Positions 20,601 to 25,698 of a stretch of DNA of 31,051 bases are shown piece by piece. The notes below the pieces were generated by a model. It was not told the DNA's origin. It did not search any database and saw only the letters and a list, made by a program, of their open reading frames with translations. Origin of the DNA: a virus. The stretch covers positions 1 to 31,051 of the IMG/VR virus record IMGVR_UViG_3300000553_000205. One strand, written 5' to 3'. A program made the translations under genes and the position numbers. Position 1 is the stretch's first letter; each line of letters starts with the position of its first letter.

Positions 20601-21082
20601 TCAGCGCAAGTCATACCACTACATTAAGCGCCAATTTAAACATCACAGACAGCAATGTTCATGTTACCAATGCCAGAGCACTAACAACCCCAAATCCTGC
20701 AAGTTTGGTGCCCGGCGTGGTCTACATTAACGGTGAAAAGATTGTGTTCTGGGGCTTGGACACAGTCAACAACGTATTGTTTAATATTCGCCGCGCTGTT
20801 GATGGTACTGGCGCAGCCAACGTACACGCAGCTGGATCCACAGTGGTTGAATCTGGAATCAATCAGCTGATTCCGGGCGGAAACATTGTCCACACCACAA
20901 CTTGGCTAGATCTACCAGTGGGTGCAGCGCAGAATATGACTGACAATTTTGGCACACTGATTGTGGATAATTTTGGAAATATTCTTCAAACTACTGGTGC
21001 AAATCCAGGCGCAGTAACAGATGGACAGGGCTTGGAAAACTCAACTACAGTTCAAGCACAATTTATCAGAAACTTGACCTAA
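8654..21082 (+). CDS. Giant baseplate/tail structural protein at the gp7 position (4142 aa)
   Basis: A single open frame encodes 4142 residues, about four times T4 gp7. It starts 1 base after gp6, without a strong Shine-Dalgarno, so coupling to gp6 is likely. Residues 1-110 look like a wedge-attachment region (NFLPEVFKTDTNQKFLNATL; FDKFINFNQYYWLENGPD). About 160-265 is a cupredoxin-like fold of the type common in aquatic phage proteins, here without metal ligands. About 1764-1808 (AWQQGTDYLMGSLVQYKSN) resembles a CBM5/12-type carbohydrate-binding module. About 2056-2100 has the KPHGLAYNDIV / GFYRVYNI pattern of short phage beta-domains. About 2245-2715 holds FG-GAP-like repeats. About 3390-3460 has two NPGSGYT-type repeats. 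A domain is duplicated near 3481 and 3759. Near the C-terminus is PGVVYINGEKIVFWGLD, a motif of phage fibre ends. The gp7 equivalence is by gene order only; no enzymatic motif was seen. Confidence 0.85.
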   Translation: MAQIKTSNFLPEVFKTDTNQKFLNATLDQLVTQPDLRNVNGYIGRKFAPTFKSTDNYQPEPNVLRQNYQLEPSVVVKNKITGDTEFFSSYIDLLNQVGHYGGLTNNQTRLFTSESYSFDGLFDFDKFINFNQYYWLENGPDAVQVYGSAVPTTETFTVTRNTATGTYSFSNAQGVENPTIRLAYGGTYNFVVDQPGYPFWIQASSGVSGIKDNQTNLTSRDVLGVTNNGTDVGTITFRVPQPNAQDFYVRMPLAGSADISTMLSYTQIQGKRLSSIVSLFENGIDGVAAPNQLNLKSLIFVNNDLDDSKWIEGTYGLIPTAQRRNAWQITLSSTNGVIDADPIVKLNPLVQSFAISALQKVFVRGGNSRAEYTYYLANDYLSLNLFNLMPDITAPLSNLYYQDGVGASFVGEIDLLDPTSVTINVDANIVGSKNYKSPNGVTFTNGLKVTFDDSAVPNTYAGNTYYVEGVGSAIRLLDVNNFITPESYAANGLAAQDYITVNRGSQDLNPWTRSNRWFHIDVINTTAAYNNVNPILSQNLRASRPIIEFEADLQLYNFGRQAKTPVDLLDFTIVDSRNTVELQPAGYTLGGVTLTQGMRVVFANDFDPTVRNNIFVVNIVYLPGLGGNVINLVSASDATVAINNNLVVLRGTNKGVEYWYNGTWIQGQQKTGVNQSPLFDVIDSTGTSVGTYTGAYYAGTTTPFAGTKIFSYSVGTGNNDTVLGFPLSYRNFNQIGDIQFTNNFDTDTIDYVDGAGTAQSSVNINTLGTLQQNKSLTAYTSRNSWTTNTEPSKQFQVIGNIYDGNNAYFQIDIAQNSEVTVPYFRVYKNAIQITGWEFVTVGTIKYVHVTDATLSTGDQIDILVYNSSSTSNLGYYEVPKNLDLNSQNSEFKRLTLGQLRNHVSTMVANSNQITGSFPGASNLRDTYIKAQGGSILQHASPVLYSELFLVDDKTNFIDSLNLARHEYSKVKNKIIELSGRLSGLDYTNIPVLLDTLLKNINAVKNKSFAWYYSDMVPYGDIKNTITYTVLSAEIVDYEISSIFSDTTLSNLAVLVYKNNVQLIKGIDYVFDTNRAGITFLTPLAIDDVITINEYSDTDGNYIPETPTKLGLYPKFTPSKYYDTTYASPIYVIQGHDGSITPGFGDYRDDLLLEFEKRIYNNIKVDYVKNVFDIYNFLPGKFRSTEYSNTEFTQLLTNSFLTWVGGNRVDYISNTTFVASEPFSWNYNRFVDTVNGAKLPGYWRAIYKYFYDTDRPHTNPWEMVGFTEQPTWWETRYGPAPYTSGNKVLWGDMEIGLIWNNGDVSVDKRFARPGLSSIIPVDYTGALLPPSNFLVKSFSSNNASGNFKIGDQGPVETAWRRSSDFPYAMQQALALAKPAFYFGTLMDIGRYYKNIDLNQYVVSDTLQRVTPAIINVNGTTNGKNTILRAAGYINWIAEYLRNQGIDPGTKLYEYLDNVNIQLAYKMAGFTDQTFMQVIAEQSSPSSTNSGVVIPNESYAIKLYKSTPIKTVTYSGVIVERTATGYTVSGFDTDAPYFTIIPSLANNNSYSLTVLNEKGVIYQDYQQYKVTIPYGFEFTNRQQVVDFLVSYQRYLRGIGFRFTDVDPDLGVQRDWLLSVQEFLMWVQQGWQASSVLVLSPVLNRVTLFSASGVVDKIQNHPGQSRVLDTNYNFVKYSQLSVNRTSLATGNTFVLNANNGQTLALVKVDVVEYEHVMIFDNVDIFNDVIYVPELGNRQYRLKLVGKKTGAWTGAMNPPGFVFNNTTVDAWQQGTDYLMGSLVQYKSNNYTALQDVVASGTFDTTKWALVPGNGLKTGLLPNFSYNAEKFNRFNDVDNPELLGDFHLYSDSAIGFQPRDYLTNFGIDEVTQAKFYQGFIREKGTLNSIYAFTAAGFNGITSDISIYEEWGMRVGEYGALDNNRSVELILTEGTFNGDPVTFTLLPNNGSSISGIIGVQPSKLYKTEGTFQPNIYLNRNAGSIYSNDIQTAGYVDINDVTTTIFNINNLAALSSNIGKIGIGSTIWTANDVNSDWNVYRVSETDVTVQTISYAIDNIGTVTTDKPHGLAYNDIVAIKGFDVRVDGFYRVYNIVDAFNFSIVFYGQNATQIKQAITIVGTGPLFMLQSVRIKSPTDLNSITPAHGWINNDKLWVDNDNLTNGWAVYNKSTPWSGNVSPLNPSMKLNANSYATGTGFGTVTTINTAGTFAAAGLPTLNMGNVIAFVANITNGNVFTAVANIGAHPGNSVNKFGASLTTAGNLLYIGNPGTGTQYGRVHIHQFNGNASFPWIQTLTSPWSSNASDAYGTSIDASADGTWLYVAAPNAGNVYVYQANANSYYSYANTITVGSSSAAQFGYNVKTTSDGRQVAIGAPYQAVNGVSAAGAVYVFDRSVEAFIANGVTYTTQYTIGTTSRVTVNGNVVSTGYTGTGTTTLTFATAPVVGSLITVETNKIQLLETLTAPTPKSGAAFGTTTYIAGNDADVYVASPGYSVPGYYSGIVYRFVNQGASYGTITSTNYSPVINTGDNFRINGFEIVSQSNTVANLAATINSANIPGVTAIAQGYGALTLTSNVTTPYQKLVIGSGSGNLLANLGMMVYNNVQTLQHPAQDSVAEYGSQVLASPDSSSLVIAANGGSTQNITTFDTATTTFDTSTGIFIDTIEGSGMVYIYGLVNGAFSSTAQDQYVLIQRLQNNQLSSNDQFGYSVAMNANVMLVGAPGDSNTMTFSTINGAYTPIPSAGTYYTYNNFSGNVGWDVVEQQVDKVDIDSIGRMYLYNANTNVIVTQLDYIDPAKGKILGAAQQDLDYITAYDPASYNAVSGIDNIPNLANSLDYHWGPDHVTKTWWNTGVMRYIDYERGDLIYSANNWGKLFPGSTIQVCEWVESDMPPSAYTGLGTPLYSDNSAYSIVTTINPETKLATSKYYYWVTGKTSVEPDSVHINTISTIQDLITNPQAQNIPYAAVVRSDTISLHGISNYLSGNSTVLHVDYDTLKNSHVIHSEYQLVQEGNPNSPIPKRIINKLIDSLSGIDANGVAVPESVLTPQSSIGLGVYPNQTLFVNRLSALKNWVEYVNGILIQYPIVEEFNISGLYQSAALPDLSAYDLQVATHAELGYVETDYLTAGYVALVTTDETQQELWTTYTWNGTAWVLTTVQSYYTPFYWSKTDWYDSTYDSTVLPTYVVNTTSDVAALTLAVGDTVKVLNNGNSQFVVYRVNSDSTTSLVGIQQGTIQLNSNLYTTDVAANEIRIIFDVLMNYIFIDTLKVNFNNMFFFLINYILTEQPNIDWAFKTSFISILHKLRKLDQPANYVPDNQTYYENYINEVKPYRTSIRNYLIDYQGNDEYYGDTTDFDIPSTYINDFGGYRSPNSSNGLDYTWLSTLPQYSQWYKNYTYGITSVTVANIGANYTLTPTVTVVGGGGSGANVRALVNFGNNTIEAFQVINPGSGYTSQPTIFINGTGTGATGYATLKNHYMIESLPTTALTANSNVTVYVGNLITQPNTGAYGTVYSASTGNLITLIDTTGTFNTTDYIFSDAANLHTNVTTISSYTQFVNQSYNTTRSMAVTLNFDRVSYSSNVITWQPNITVANSTVVSYNGQAYQATSNVYSTAILTLSGNVSASVGNYVTQANTTANAQVIAISSNLQLITVANLSSNFVRRSGNIAVNGTPTNVRPVVVNNIFDYTKYNKITSTQVGTAADRINAYYTPTASMPSKDLAQLMTGAEYPGVTVAGVTYEANSSIFSSNLIYSQSSTSAIYSANITIPTVQLTIANVETLYTGNVITQAVTGATGNVYSTSTGNIVTLVNVVGSFDNTHYIFRDSSNLATTVVSSTSFNQTTTQNLVDFTKLNYTAGQPLVLVNRDNSTQYNLVINEIDPWRIIVGGALPTTTIGANLSLKYYDYNNPLYLDSIIQNTYTNSNTAINIDGGAYYDTYSGHGPEELAPGVTFDNLNMLVTTKFRNNTAIGTYRIVHNMNANAASTDTTVWPQYYGVSASHTTTLSANLNITDSNVHVTNARALTTPNPASLVPGVVYINGEKIVFWGLDTVNNVLFNIRRAVDGTGAANVHAAGSTVVESGINQLIPGGNIVHTTTWLDLPVGAAQNMTDNFGTLIVDNFGNILQTTGANPGAVTDGQGLENSTTVQAQFIRNLT
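15386..16800 (+). repeat. FG-GAP-like (integrin-alpha-type) repeat block inside the giant protein
   Basis: About six protein repeats lie in residues 2245-2715. Each begins with FG or YG plus a polar strand and ends in a IGAP/VAAP/VASP turn and often a G-x-V-Y-V-F-like strand. Examples: FGASLTTAGNLLYIGNPG, YGTSIDASADGTWLYVAAPN, FGYNVKTTSDGRQVAIGAP with AGAVYVFDR, YIAGNDADVYVASPGYS with GIVYRFV, YGSQVLASPDSSSLVIAANG with GMVYIYG, and FGYSVAMNANVMLVGAPGDS. The pattern fits a beta-propeller. The calcium-binding DxDxDG loops of integrins are only partly present. The fourth and fifth repeats are separated by inserted sequence. Confidence 0.75.
19094..19281 (+). repeat. Internal domain duplication, copy 1
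   Basis: Residues from about 3481 of the giant protein read GNLITQPNTGAYGTVYSAST, then GNLITLIDTTGTFNTTDYIF. This matches copy 2 at 19928-20137 in order and spacing (GN-ITQ, TGA-G-VYS-STGN, VTL, G-F, YIF). A shorter relative in between (ASVGNYVTQANTTANAQVIA) may be a third, worn copy. Confidence 0.7.
19928..20137 (+). repeat. Internal domain duplication, copy 2
   Basis: Residues from about 3759 read GNVITQAVTGATGNVYSTST, then GNIVTLVNVVGSFDNTHYIF, matching copy 1 at 19094-19281. The DNA of the two copies has diverged clearly, so this is an old protein-level duplication and not a recent DNA repeat. Confidence 0.7.
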
Positions 21083-21089
21083 ATAAATA
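21082..21089 (+). promoter_or_regulatory. Late-promoter-like motif AATAAATA before the fibre region
   Basis: AATAAATA overlaps the last base of the giant gene's stop codon and lies 23 bases before the next ATG. It is followed by AAAAGG and then TAGAGA as possible ribosome binding sites. The spacing suits a T4-type late promoter that would start transcription of the fibre genes independently of the 12.4-kb gene upstream. Confidence 0.5.
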
Positions 21090-21112
21090 TACAAAAGGCA
21101 TAGAGATTTAAC

Positions 21113-22099
21113 ATGACAATTACAATTACAAACTTACCGTTACAAGGTACAGTTTATGACAATACACTGATTCCCGTTGAAACTTCGGGCACAACCGGAC
21201 ATATTGCAGCCAGTTCAATCAAGAGTTATGTAAGCTCGGCTACATTGACTTCGGTCACTGCAACCTCGGGAACTTTTGGCAGCATGGGCGTTACTGGTGC
21301 AATCACCGCTGGAGGAGCAATCACCGCTGCAAGTCTTACCACTAGCGGAGATGTTCTAATTAACGGAAATTTGATCATAGTTGGACTTGAGAATGTCAGT
21401 GGAAATTTAACAGCCGCTAATATATTTGGTAATTTGTCAGGTAACCTGACCGGTAATGTGCAAAGCCCTTCTTCGGGTGGTAATGTTACTATTGGTAACT
21501 TGACAGCTTATGTCACATACCCAAATCAGCCCTATATCACTAACTTGGGCAATATCACCCTCAACAGACTAACAGCCAATGCCAACATTGCCGGTGGCAA
21601 CTTGTCTATTTCGGGTATCAGTGTATACGGCGGTGCCATATTGCCCACCAGCAACGCAGCAGCAGTCAATATTGGGTCCACTAGCAATTGGTTCAACAAC
21701 ATCTATGGTACCGCAGTTCACGCACTCTACGCTGACTTGGCTGAACGCTACACCAGTGACAGTCAATATCTTCCAGGCACTGTGGTGGTTTTTGGAACTG
21801 ACACCGAGGTCACAGCCAGTTACCAGCCAGGCGATGTGCGTGTGGCAGGTGTAGTAAGTACCAATCCTGCTTACACAATGAATGCTGGCATTGACGGAGT
21901 TGATGTAGCACTGCAAGGACGTGTGCCCTGTCAAGTAACTGGCACTGTGAACCGCGGAGATATGATGGTGACAAGTGCAATCCCTGGGGTAGCAATGGCC
22001 AGCAGCGCACCTGCAACAGGTTCTGTAATTGGCAAGGCCCTGGGAACACATACTGGATCAAGTGTGGGCTTGATAGAAGTAGTTGTGGGCAGAATTTAA
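21113..22099 (+). CDS. Tail fibre-like protein with YADLAER C-terminal module
   Basis: The 328-residue product begins with a typical phage fibre start (ITNLPLQGTVYDNTLIPVET). It continues through a low-complexity Gly/Thr/Ala/Asn repeat region (about 40-185; GNLSGNLTGNVQSP), likely a trimeric beta-helical shaft. The C-terminal module from about residue 187 contains NNIYGTAVHALYADLAERY, PGTVVVFG, AGVVSTNPAYTMNA, ALQGRVPCQVTG and NRGDMMVTSA. The same module ends the protein encoded at 27022-28281. Similar modules end many phage fibres, and some relatives are annotated as self-cleaving or chaperone-like; I cannot show cleavage here. Role: fibre or adhesin attached to the baseplate. Confidence 0.8.
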   Translation: MTITITNLPLQGTVYDNTLIPVETSGTTGHIAASSIKSYVSSATLTSVTATSGTFGSMGVTGAITAGGAITAASLTTSGDVLINGNLIIVGLENVSGNLTAANIFGNLSGNLTGNVQSPSSGGNVTIGNLTAYVTYPNQPYITNLGNITLNRLTANANIAGGNLSISGISVYGGAILPTSNAAAVNIGSTSNWFNNIYGTAVHALYADLAERYTSDSQYLPGTVVVFGTDTEVTASYQPGDVRVAGVVSTNPAYTMNAGIDGVDVALQGRVPCQVTGTVNRGDMMVTSAIPGVAMASSAPATGSVIGKALGTHTGSSVGLIEVVVGRI

Positions 22100-22100
22100 C

Positions 22101-22108
22101 GATAAATA
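22101..22108 (+). promoter_or_regulatory. Late-promoter-like motif GATAAATA
   Basis: GATAAATA sits 2 bases after the preceding stop codon and 22 bases before the ATG at 22131. This matches the spacing of the motifs at 5252 and 21082 to their downstream genes. It also supports 22131, not the earlier in-frame ATG at 22083, as the real start. Confidence 0.5.
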
Positions 22109-22130
22109 TAAAATAACTAGAGAACCAAAC

Positions 22131-22778
22131 ATGAGCAAAGATACAGTACGCCAACCAGACGATCTAAGTGGAATTTATGTAGCAGGCCACATCAAAATTT
22201 TCAACCCTGAGTCAGGCGAAGTGTTTGTCAACAAACGCAATGCTATTCACTACGAAAACATCAGTACAGCATTGGGTTACATGTTGGCCAACAAGGGTCA
22301 AAACTACATTTACGAAATGCACTTTGGCAATGGCGGTACCAGTGTTGACCCAACCGGCGTTATCACTTACTTGCCACCCAACACCACAGGACAAAGCAGT
22401 AACCTGTACAGTGCAACCTACAGCAAAGTGGTAGACGATACTGCTGCGGCCAACGGAAATCCTGCACAAAACTACATACAGGTTCGTCACATTCCGGGAC
22501 AAGTCTACACCGATATCTTGGTCAGTTGTTTGTTAGATTACGGCGAGCCTGCGGGACAAAGTGCGTTTGACAACAGTCAAACTTTGACAGATACTTATAC
22601 TTTTGACGAACTGGGCTTGTTTGGACGCAGCACTGATGGTACTACAGGACTGACAACTACAGGCCCCATGCTTACACACGTGGTTTTTCACCCAGTACAA
22701 AAATCATTGAATAGACTTATTCAAGTGGATTACACAGTTCGTATTCAAACACTAACCAACTTGAGCGCGATTGGATAA
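22131..22778 (+). CDS. Conserved phage structural protein, function unknown
   Basis: The 215-residue product has no signal peptide, membrane segment or enzymatic motif. Its N-terminal half has IYVAGHIKIFNPESGEV, then RNAIHYENISTALGYMLANK and YEMHFGNGGTSVDP. The C-terminal half is beta-rich and ends in an LIQVDYTVRIQTLTN strand. The pattern is familiar to me from structural proteins in tail gene clusters of aquatic T4-like phages, but I cannot name a T4 counterpart. An in-frame ATG at 22083 would overlap the previous gene and translate the promoter-like motif, so the later ATG is preferred. It lies between two fibre genes, so a connector or fibre-attachment role is possible. Confidence 0.8.
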   Translation: MSKDTVRQPDDLSGIYVAGHIKIFNPESGEVFVNKRNAIHYENISTALGYMLANKGQNYIYEMHFGNGGTSVDPTGVITYLPPNTTGQSSNLYSATYSKVVDDTAAANGNPAQNYIQVRHIPGQVYTDILVSCLLDYGEPAGQSAFDNSQTLTDTYTFDELGLFGRSTDGTTGLTTTGPMLTHVVFHPVQKSLNRLIQVDYTVRIQTLTNLSAIG

Positions 22779-22781
22779 TAA

Positions 22782-23957
22782 ATGTCATACTTAATTAATA
22801 AAACAACCGGTGAACTACTAGTTACGCTACTTGATGGTACTGCTGATGGTCCGGACATAAACCCTGGCTTGAATGTAGCCGACATTGATTTGTTTGGTAA
22901 AAACTATCCCTTGTATGGTCTTTATCAAAATGAAAATTTTATCAAATTATTGCAAAACTTTGCTGGAACTACTGCACCAGCTAAACCCTTGCAAGGTGAG
23001 TTATGGTATGATCTCACAACTGGCCTATTAAAAATCTACACTGGCACACAATTTATTCCAGTAAGCCCGGTAATTATTTCAAACTCAGCACCCACTACCA
23101 CACTGGTGGGAGCGCAATGGTGGGATATTACCAACCAACAGTTGAGCATGTGGAATGGTAGTTCTTTTACCTTGATCGGTCCAGCGTATAAAGCGCCCGA
23201 AGGCAAGAGTGGTGCAATCGTTGAAGATGTTCTCGACACTGTGGCAGTGACCCATACCATCATCAAGTTCTATCACAATAACAACGTGGTGGCAATTAGC
23301 AGTTTTGACCCAATATTTACACTCAGTGCAGCCAACCCCATAACAGGTTTTAGCACAATTGGCCCAGGATTTACCTTGGCAACAGGTGTGGCCAACAACT
23401 TGTTTTACGGAACAGCAGTCAACAGTCAACAGCTGGGCAATATTGCCGCTGTCAACTATGCCCGCAATGATATTGACAGCACATTCTATGGCAATGTCAC
23501 AATTGGTGGCGGCAATCTTGTGATATCAACCAATGCCAGCATTGGTACTGCTAAATTTCTCAACAACAACTTAAATGGCAACATCAGCTTCCATGCCAAC
23601 ATTGGCGGTGTAAGCACTCGTGTGTTGCACATCAATGCTGTCACCAGTGAAGTTGTGGTCAACACCAATCCTACTAGCTCTTTGGGTGTTGTCACCAAGC
23701 AGTACAGCGACAACAGTATTGCAACAGCAATCGCACCACTTGCTCCAAGCTATAGTCCAACATTCACTGGAGTACCCACAGTACCAAATTTGGTATTGGC
23801 CAGTGCAAATACTGCACAGGTTGCATCAATGGCATCTGTACAAAATGCCATCACCAACGGAAATACTGCACCTTGGCTGGGAAGTCAAAAGACAGTAAGC
23901 ACAAGTTTACCCACTAACGGCTCAGGCAACCCCGGCGACTTCTGGTTTCAAATCTAA
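22782..23957 (+). CDS. Tail fibre-like protein with N-terminal GKNYPLYG module
   Basis: The 391-residue product starts 3 bases after the preceding stop. Residues about 18-75 hold a module also present at the N-terminus of the 27022-28281 product: FGKNYPLYGLYQNENFIKLL then PLQGELWYD. Two short Trp-containing segments follow, LKIYTGTQFIPV and QWWDITNQQLSMWNGSSF, a repeat type found in many aquatic phage fibres. The middle is low-complexity Asn/Gly/Ile sequence. The C-terminus has YSPTFTGVPTVPNL and ends GNPGDFWFQI. The likely role is a virion fibre or adhesin. The N-terminal module probably attaches it to the particle, because that is the part shared with its paralogue. Confidence 0.8.
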   Translation: MSYLINKTTGELLVTLLDGTADGPDINPGLNVADIDLFGKNYPLYGLYQNENFIKLLQNFAGTTAPAKPLQGELWYDLTTGLLKIYTGTQFIPVSPVIISNSAPTTTLVGAQWWDITNQQLSMWNGSSFTLIGPAYKAPEGKSGAIVEDVLDTVAVTHTIIKFYHNNNVVAISSFDPIFTLSAANPITGFSTIGPGFTLATGVANNLFYGTAVNSQQLGNIAAVNYARNDIDSTFYGNVTIGGGNLVISTNASIGTAKFLNNNLNGNISFHANIGGVSTRVLHINAVTSEVVVNTNPTSSLGVVTKQYSDNSIATAIAPLAPSYSPTFTGVPTVPNLVLASANTAQVASMASVQNAITNGNTAPWLGSQKTVSTSLPTNGSGNPGDFWFQI

Positions 23958-23960
23958 TAT

Positions 23961-25682
23961 ATGACTATACCTAATGCAGCAGCTAGATACGGCCTAGGAG
24001 TCACATACGTAGAAAACTCCGGGACTTGGAATCCACTTAAAGGTATGTGGATTAACAATGCAGACGGAACTTGGCATCCAGTTAAAACTGGCTGGGTAGC
24101 ACACGAGGACGGAACTTGGGAGCGTATCTACCCAACCCCTAAAGGTATTTTTACACCCAATGTGGCCAGTCTCAATGCCAGTCCCTATCAATATCATTAC
24201 ACAGGCAATCTAAAGTTTCAAGTTACCAATACTGGCGACTATACTTTGGTCATTAACAATGCTTCAGTCACTGACAACTTTGGAAATTACAATACATCAA
24301 CTTTTACTTCATCAAACGCATTTCCAATCACACTAGAGACCAATGCATCTACAACTTTTACTAGCATCATCTATGGCGGTATTAGTGGTGGCATTTTTAC
24401 AGGCGGCAATATTGGCACTTTTACTGGCAATATCAATTTCACAAACTACACAGGGTATCTAGGTTATGCAAACGTAAATTATCCAGTGGTGGTAAATGTG
24501 TTACCCGACTTCAACGGCATTGGGTCCAATGTAGCTGCATTGTCAAATGTGTCTTATTATCAATACGAGACACCAACAGCACAAATTGTCACAATTACCA
24601 ATACTGGCAATGGCGCCGACTTGCATATATCAAATATCACTAGTCAACACGGTTATGTTATAGCATCCACAGCAAATTTGACAGCAAACGTTATTGGATA
24701 TAATTTTAACACTTACACAGGAAACGTTGCTCAACTGGCAGTAACACCAGTGGCAGGATTGTCCACTGGAACATACAAAGATACGGTAGTGATCACTAGC
24801 GATGCCCTAAATGCTCCAGTATATAAAATACCGGTCACTGTCAATGTAATTACACCAAATGGCAGGGATGTTCTTGAGACCGAGGGCAGCTATACTTGGA
24901 CAGTTCCTGCCCATGTATATCGTATTCGTCTGTTCTCAGTTGGTAGCGGTGCTGGGGGTGGTGCCGGAGTGTCAAATTATTCTACACAGCAAGGCGGATC
25001 CGGGGGCGGCGGTGGATCAGGTGGATACCAATACAGTTCCAGCTTGACTGTTGTTCCTGGAGAAACATTGACTATATCCATTGGTGTTCCGGGCGGAGCA
25101 GGTACTAAATCGGTTGGCATTTATAGCACTATTACAAACTATGGTGTTTGGAGTAGTTTTATGAACAACTATGCAGTTTGGGTAAGTGCCAATGGTATCG
25201 GGCCAGTCAATCGCTATGTGGGAACAAAACGTTTGGTCACATTCCCAGTTACTGGCAATTATACATTTTCTGCACAGGCTGATAACAGCGTTATCGTCGG
25301 TGTTGATGGTGTACAAAAATTAACTTCTAGTTCTTACAGTACATCAACCACTGCCTCAGTCAGTATCACTCAAGGCAGTCATGTTATTGAGTTTTTATCG
25401 CTTAACACCGGTGGCATAGGCGGATTTGCATTGACCATAGCAGATCCCACTTCAAATATCATATGGACCACTAGAACACTATTGGATCCATCGTCTGGAT
25501 TTGATGGCGGCCCTACCACAGTTACTGGTAGTTTTGGCACTATTACAGTTGCGGGCGGTGTTGCTGGTGGCGGCGCATACAATGACTATTCTCCTCCCGG
25601 ATACTATGGCGACGGACAAGGTGGCGAACCTGGCGACGAAGACAGCACCGACGGTGCTGGCGACGGCGGCGGTGGCTGTTAA
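23961..25682 (+). CDS. Glycine-rich adhesin with Hydin/Ig-like and PA14-like domains
   Basis: The 573-residue product starts with three short Trp motifs (SGTWNPLKG, DGTWHPVKTGW, DGTWERIYPTPKG). Two Ig-like domains of the ASPM/Hydin type follow (NLKFQVTNTGDYTLVINNAS at about 85; QIVTITNTGNGADLHISNI at about 212). A glycine-rich adhesin domain begins at about 300 (YTWTVPAHVYRIRLFSVGSG, then Gly-rich sequence). A PA14-like beta-sandwich is inserted into it at about 395-505 (SFMNNYAVWVSANGIG; FPVTGNYTFSAQADNSVIVG). The Gly-rich part resumes and stops abruptly in GAGDGGGGC. Such domains normally close with a strand such as GAVVIIWG. That ending is absent here but present in the 85-residue product at 26733-26990. 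The start lies 3 bases after the previous stop, without a clear Shine-Dalgarno. Confidence 0.82.
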   Translation: MTIPNAAARYGLGVTYVENSGTWNPLKGMWINNADGTWHPVKTGWVAHEDGTWERIYPTPKGIFTPNVASLNASPYQYHYTGNLKFQVTNTGDYTLVINNASVTDNFGNYNTSTFTSSNAFPITLETNASTTFTSIIYGGISGGIFTGGNIGTFTGNINFTNYTGYLGYANVNYPVVVNVLPDFNGIGSNVAALSNVSYYQYETPTAQIVTITNTGNGADLHISNITSQHGYVIASTANLTANVIGYNFNTYTGNVAQLAVTPVAGLSTGTYKDTVVITSDALNAPVYKIPVTVNVITPNGRDVLETEGSYTWTVPAHVYRIRLFSVGSGAGGGAGVSNYSTQQGGSGGGGGSGGYQYSSSLTVVPGETLTISIGVPGGAGTKSVGIYSTITNYGVWSSFMNNYAVWVSANGIGPVNRYVGTKRLVTFPVTGNYTFSAQADNSVIVGVDGVQKLTSSSYSTSTTASVSITQGSHVIEFLSLNTGGIGGFALTIADPTSNIIWTTRTLLDPSSGFDGGPTTVTGSFGTITVAGGVAGGGAYNDYSPPGYYGDGQGGEPGDEDSTDGAGDGGGGC

Positions 25683-25698
25683 TCAAATTTGACTTACT

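Noticed and set aside
22083-22130. Upstream in-frame ATG for the 215-residue structural protein
   Set aside because: It would overlap the previous gene by 17 bases and translate through the GATAAATA motif. The ATG at 22131 has the same distance to the motif as other genes here.
22777-22784. AATAAATG resembling the late-promoter core
   Set aside because: It ends inside the next start codon and differs from the core at the last base, so it is best explained by the adjoining stop and start codons.
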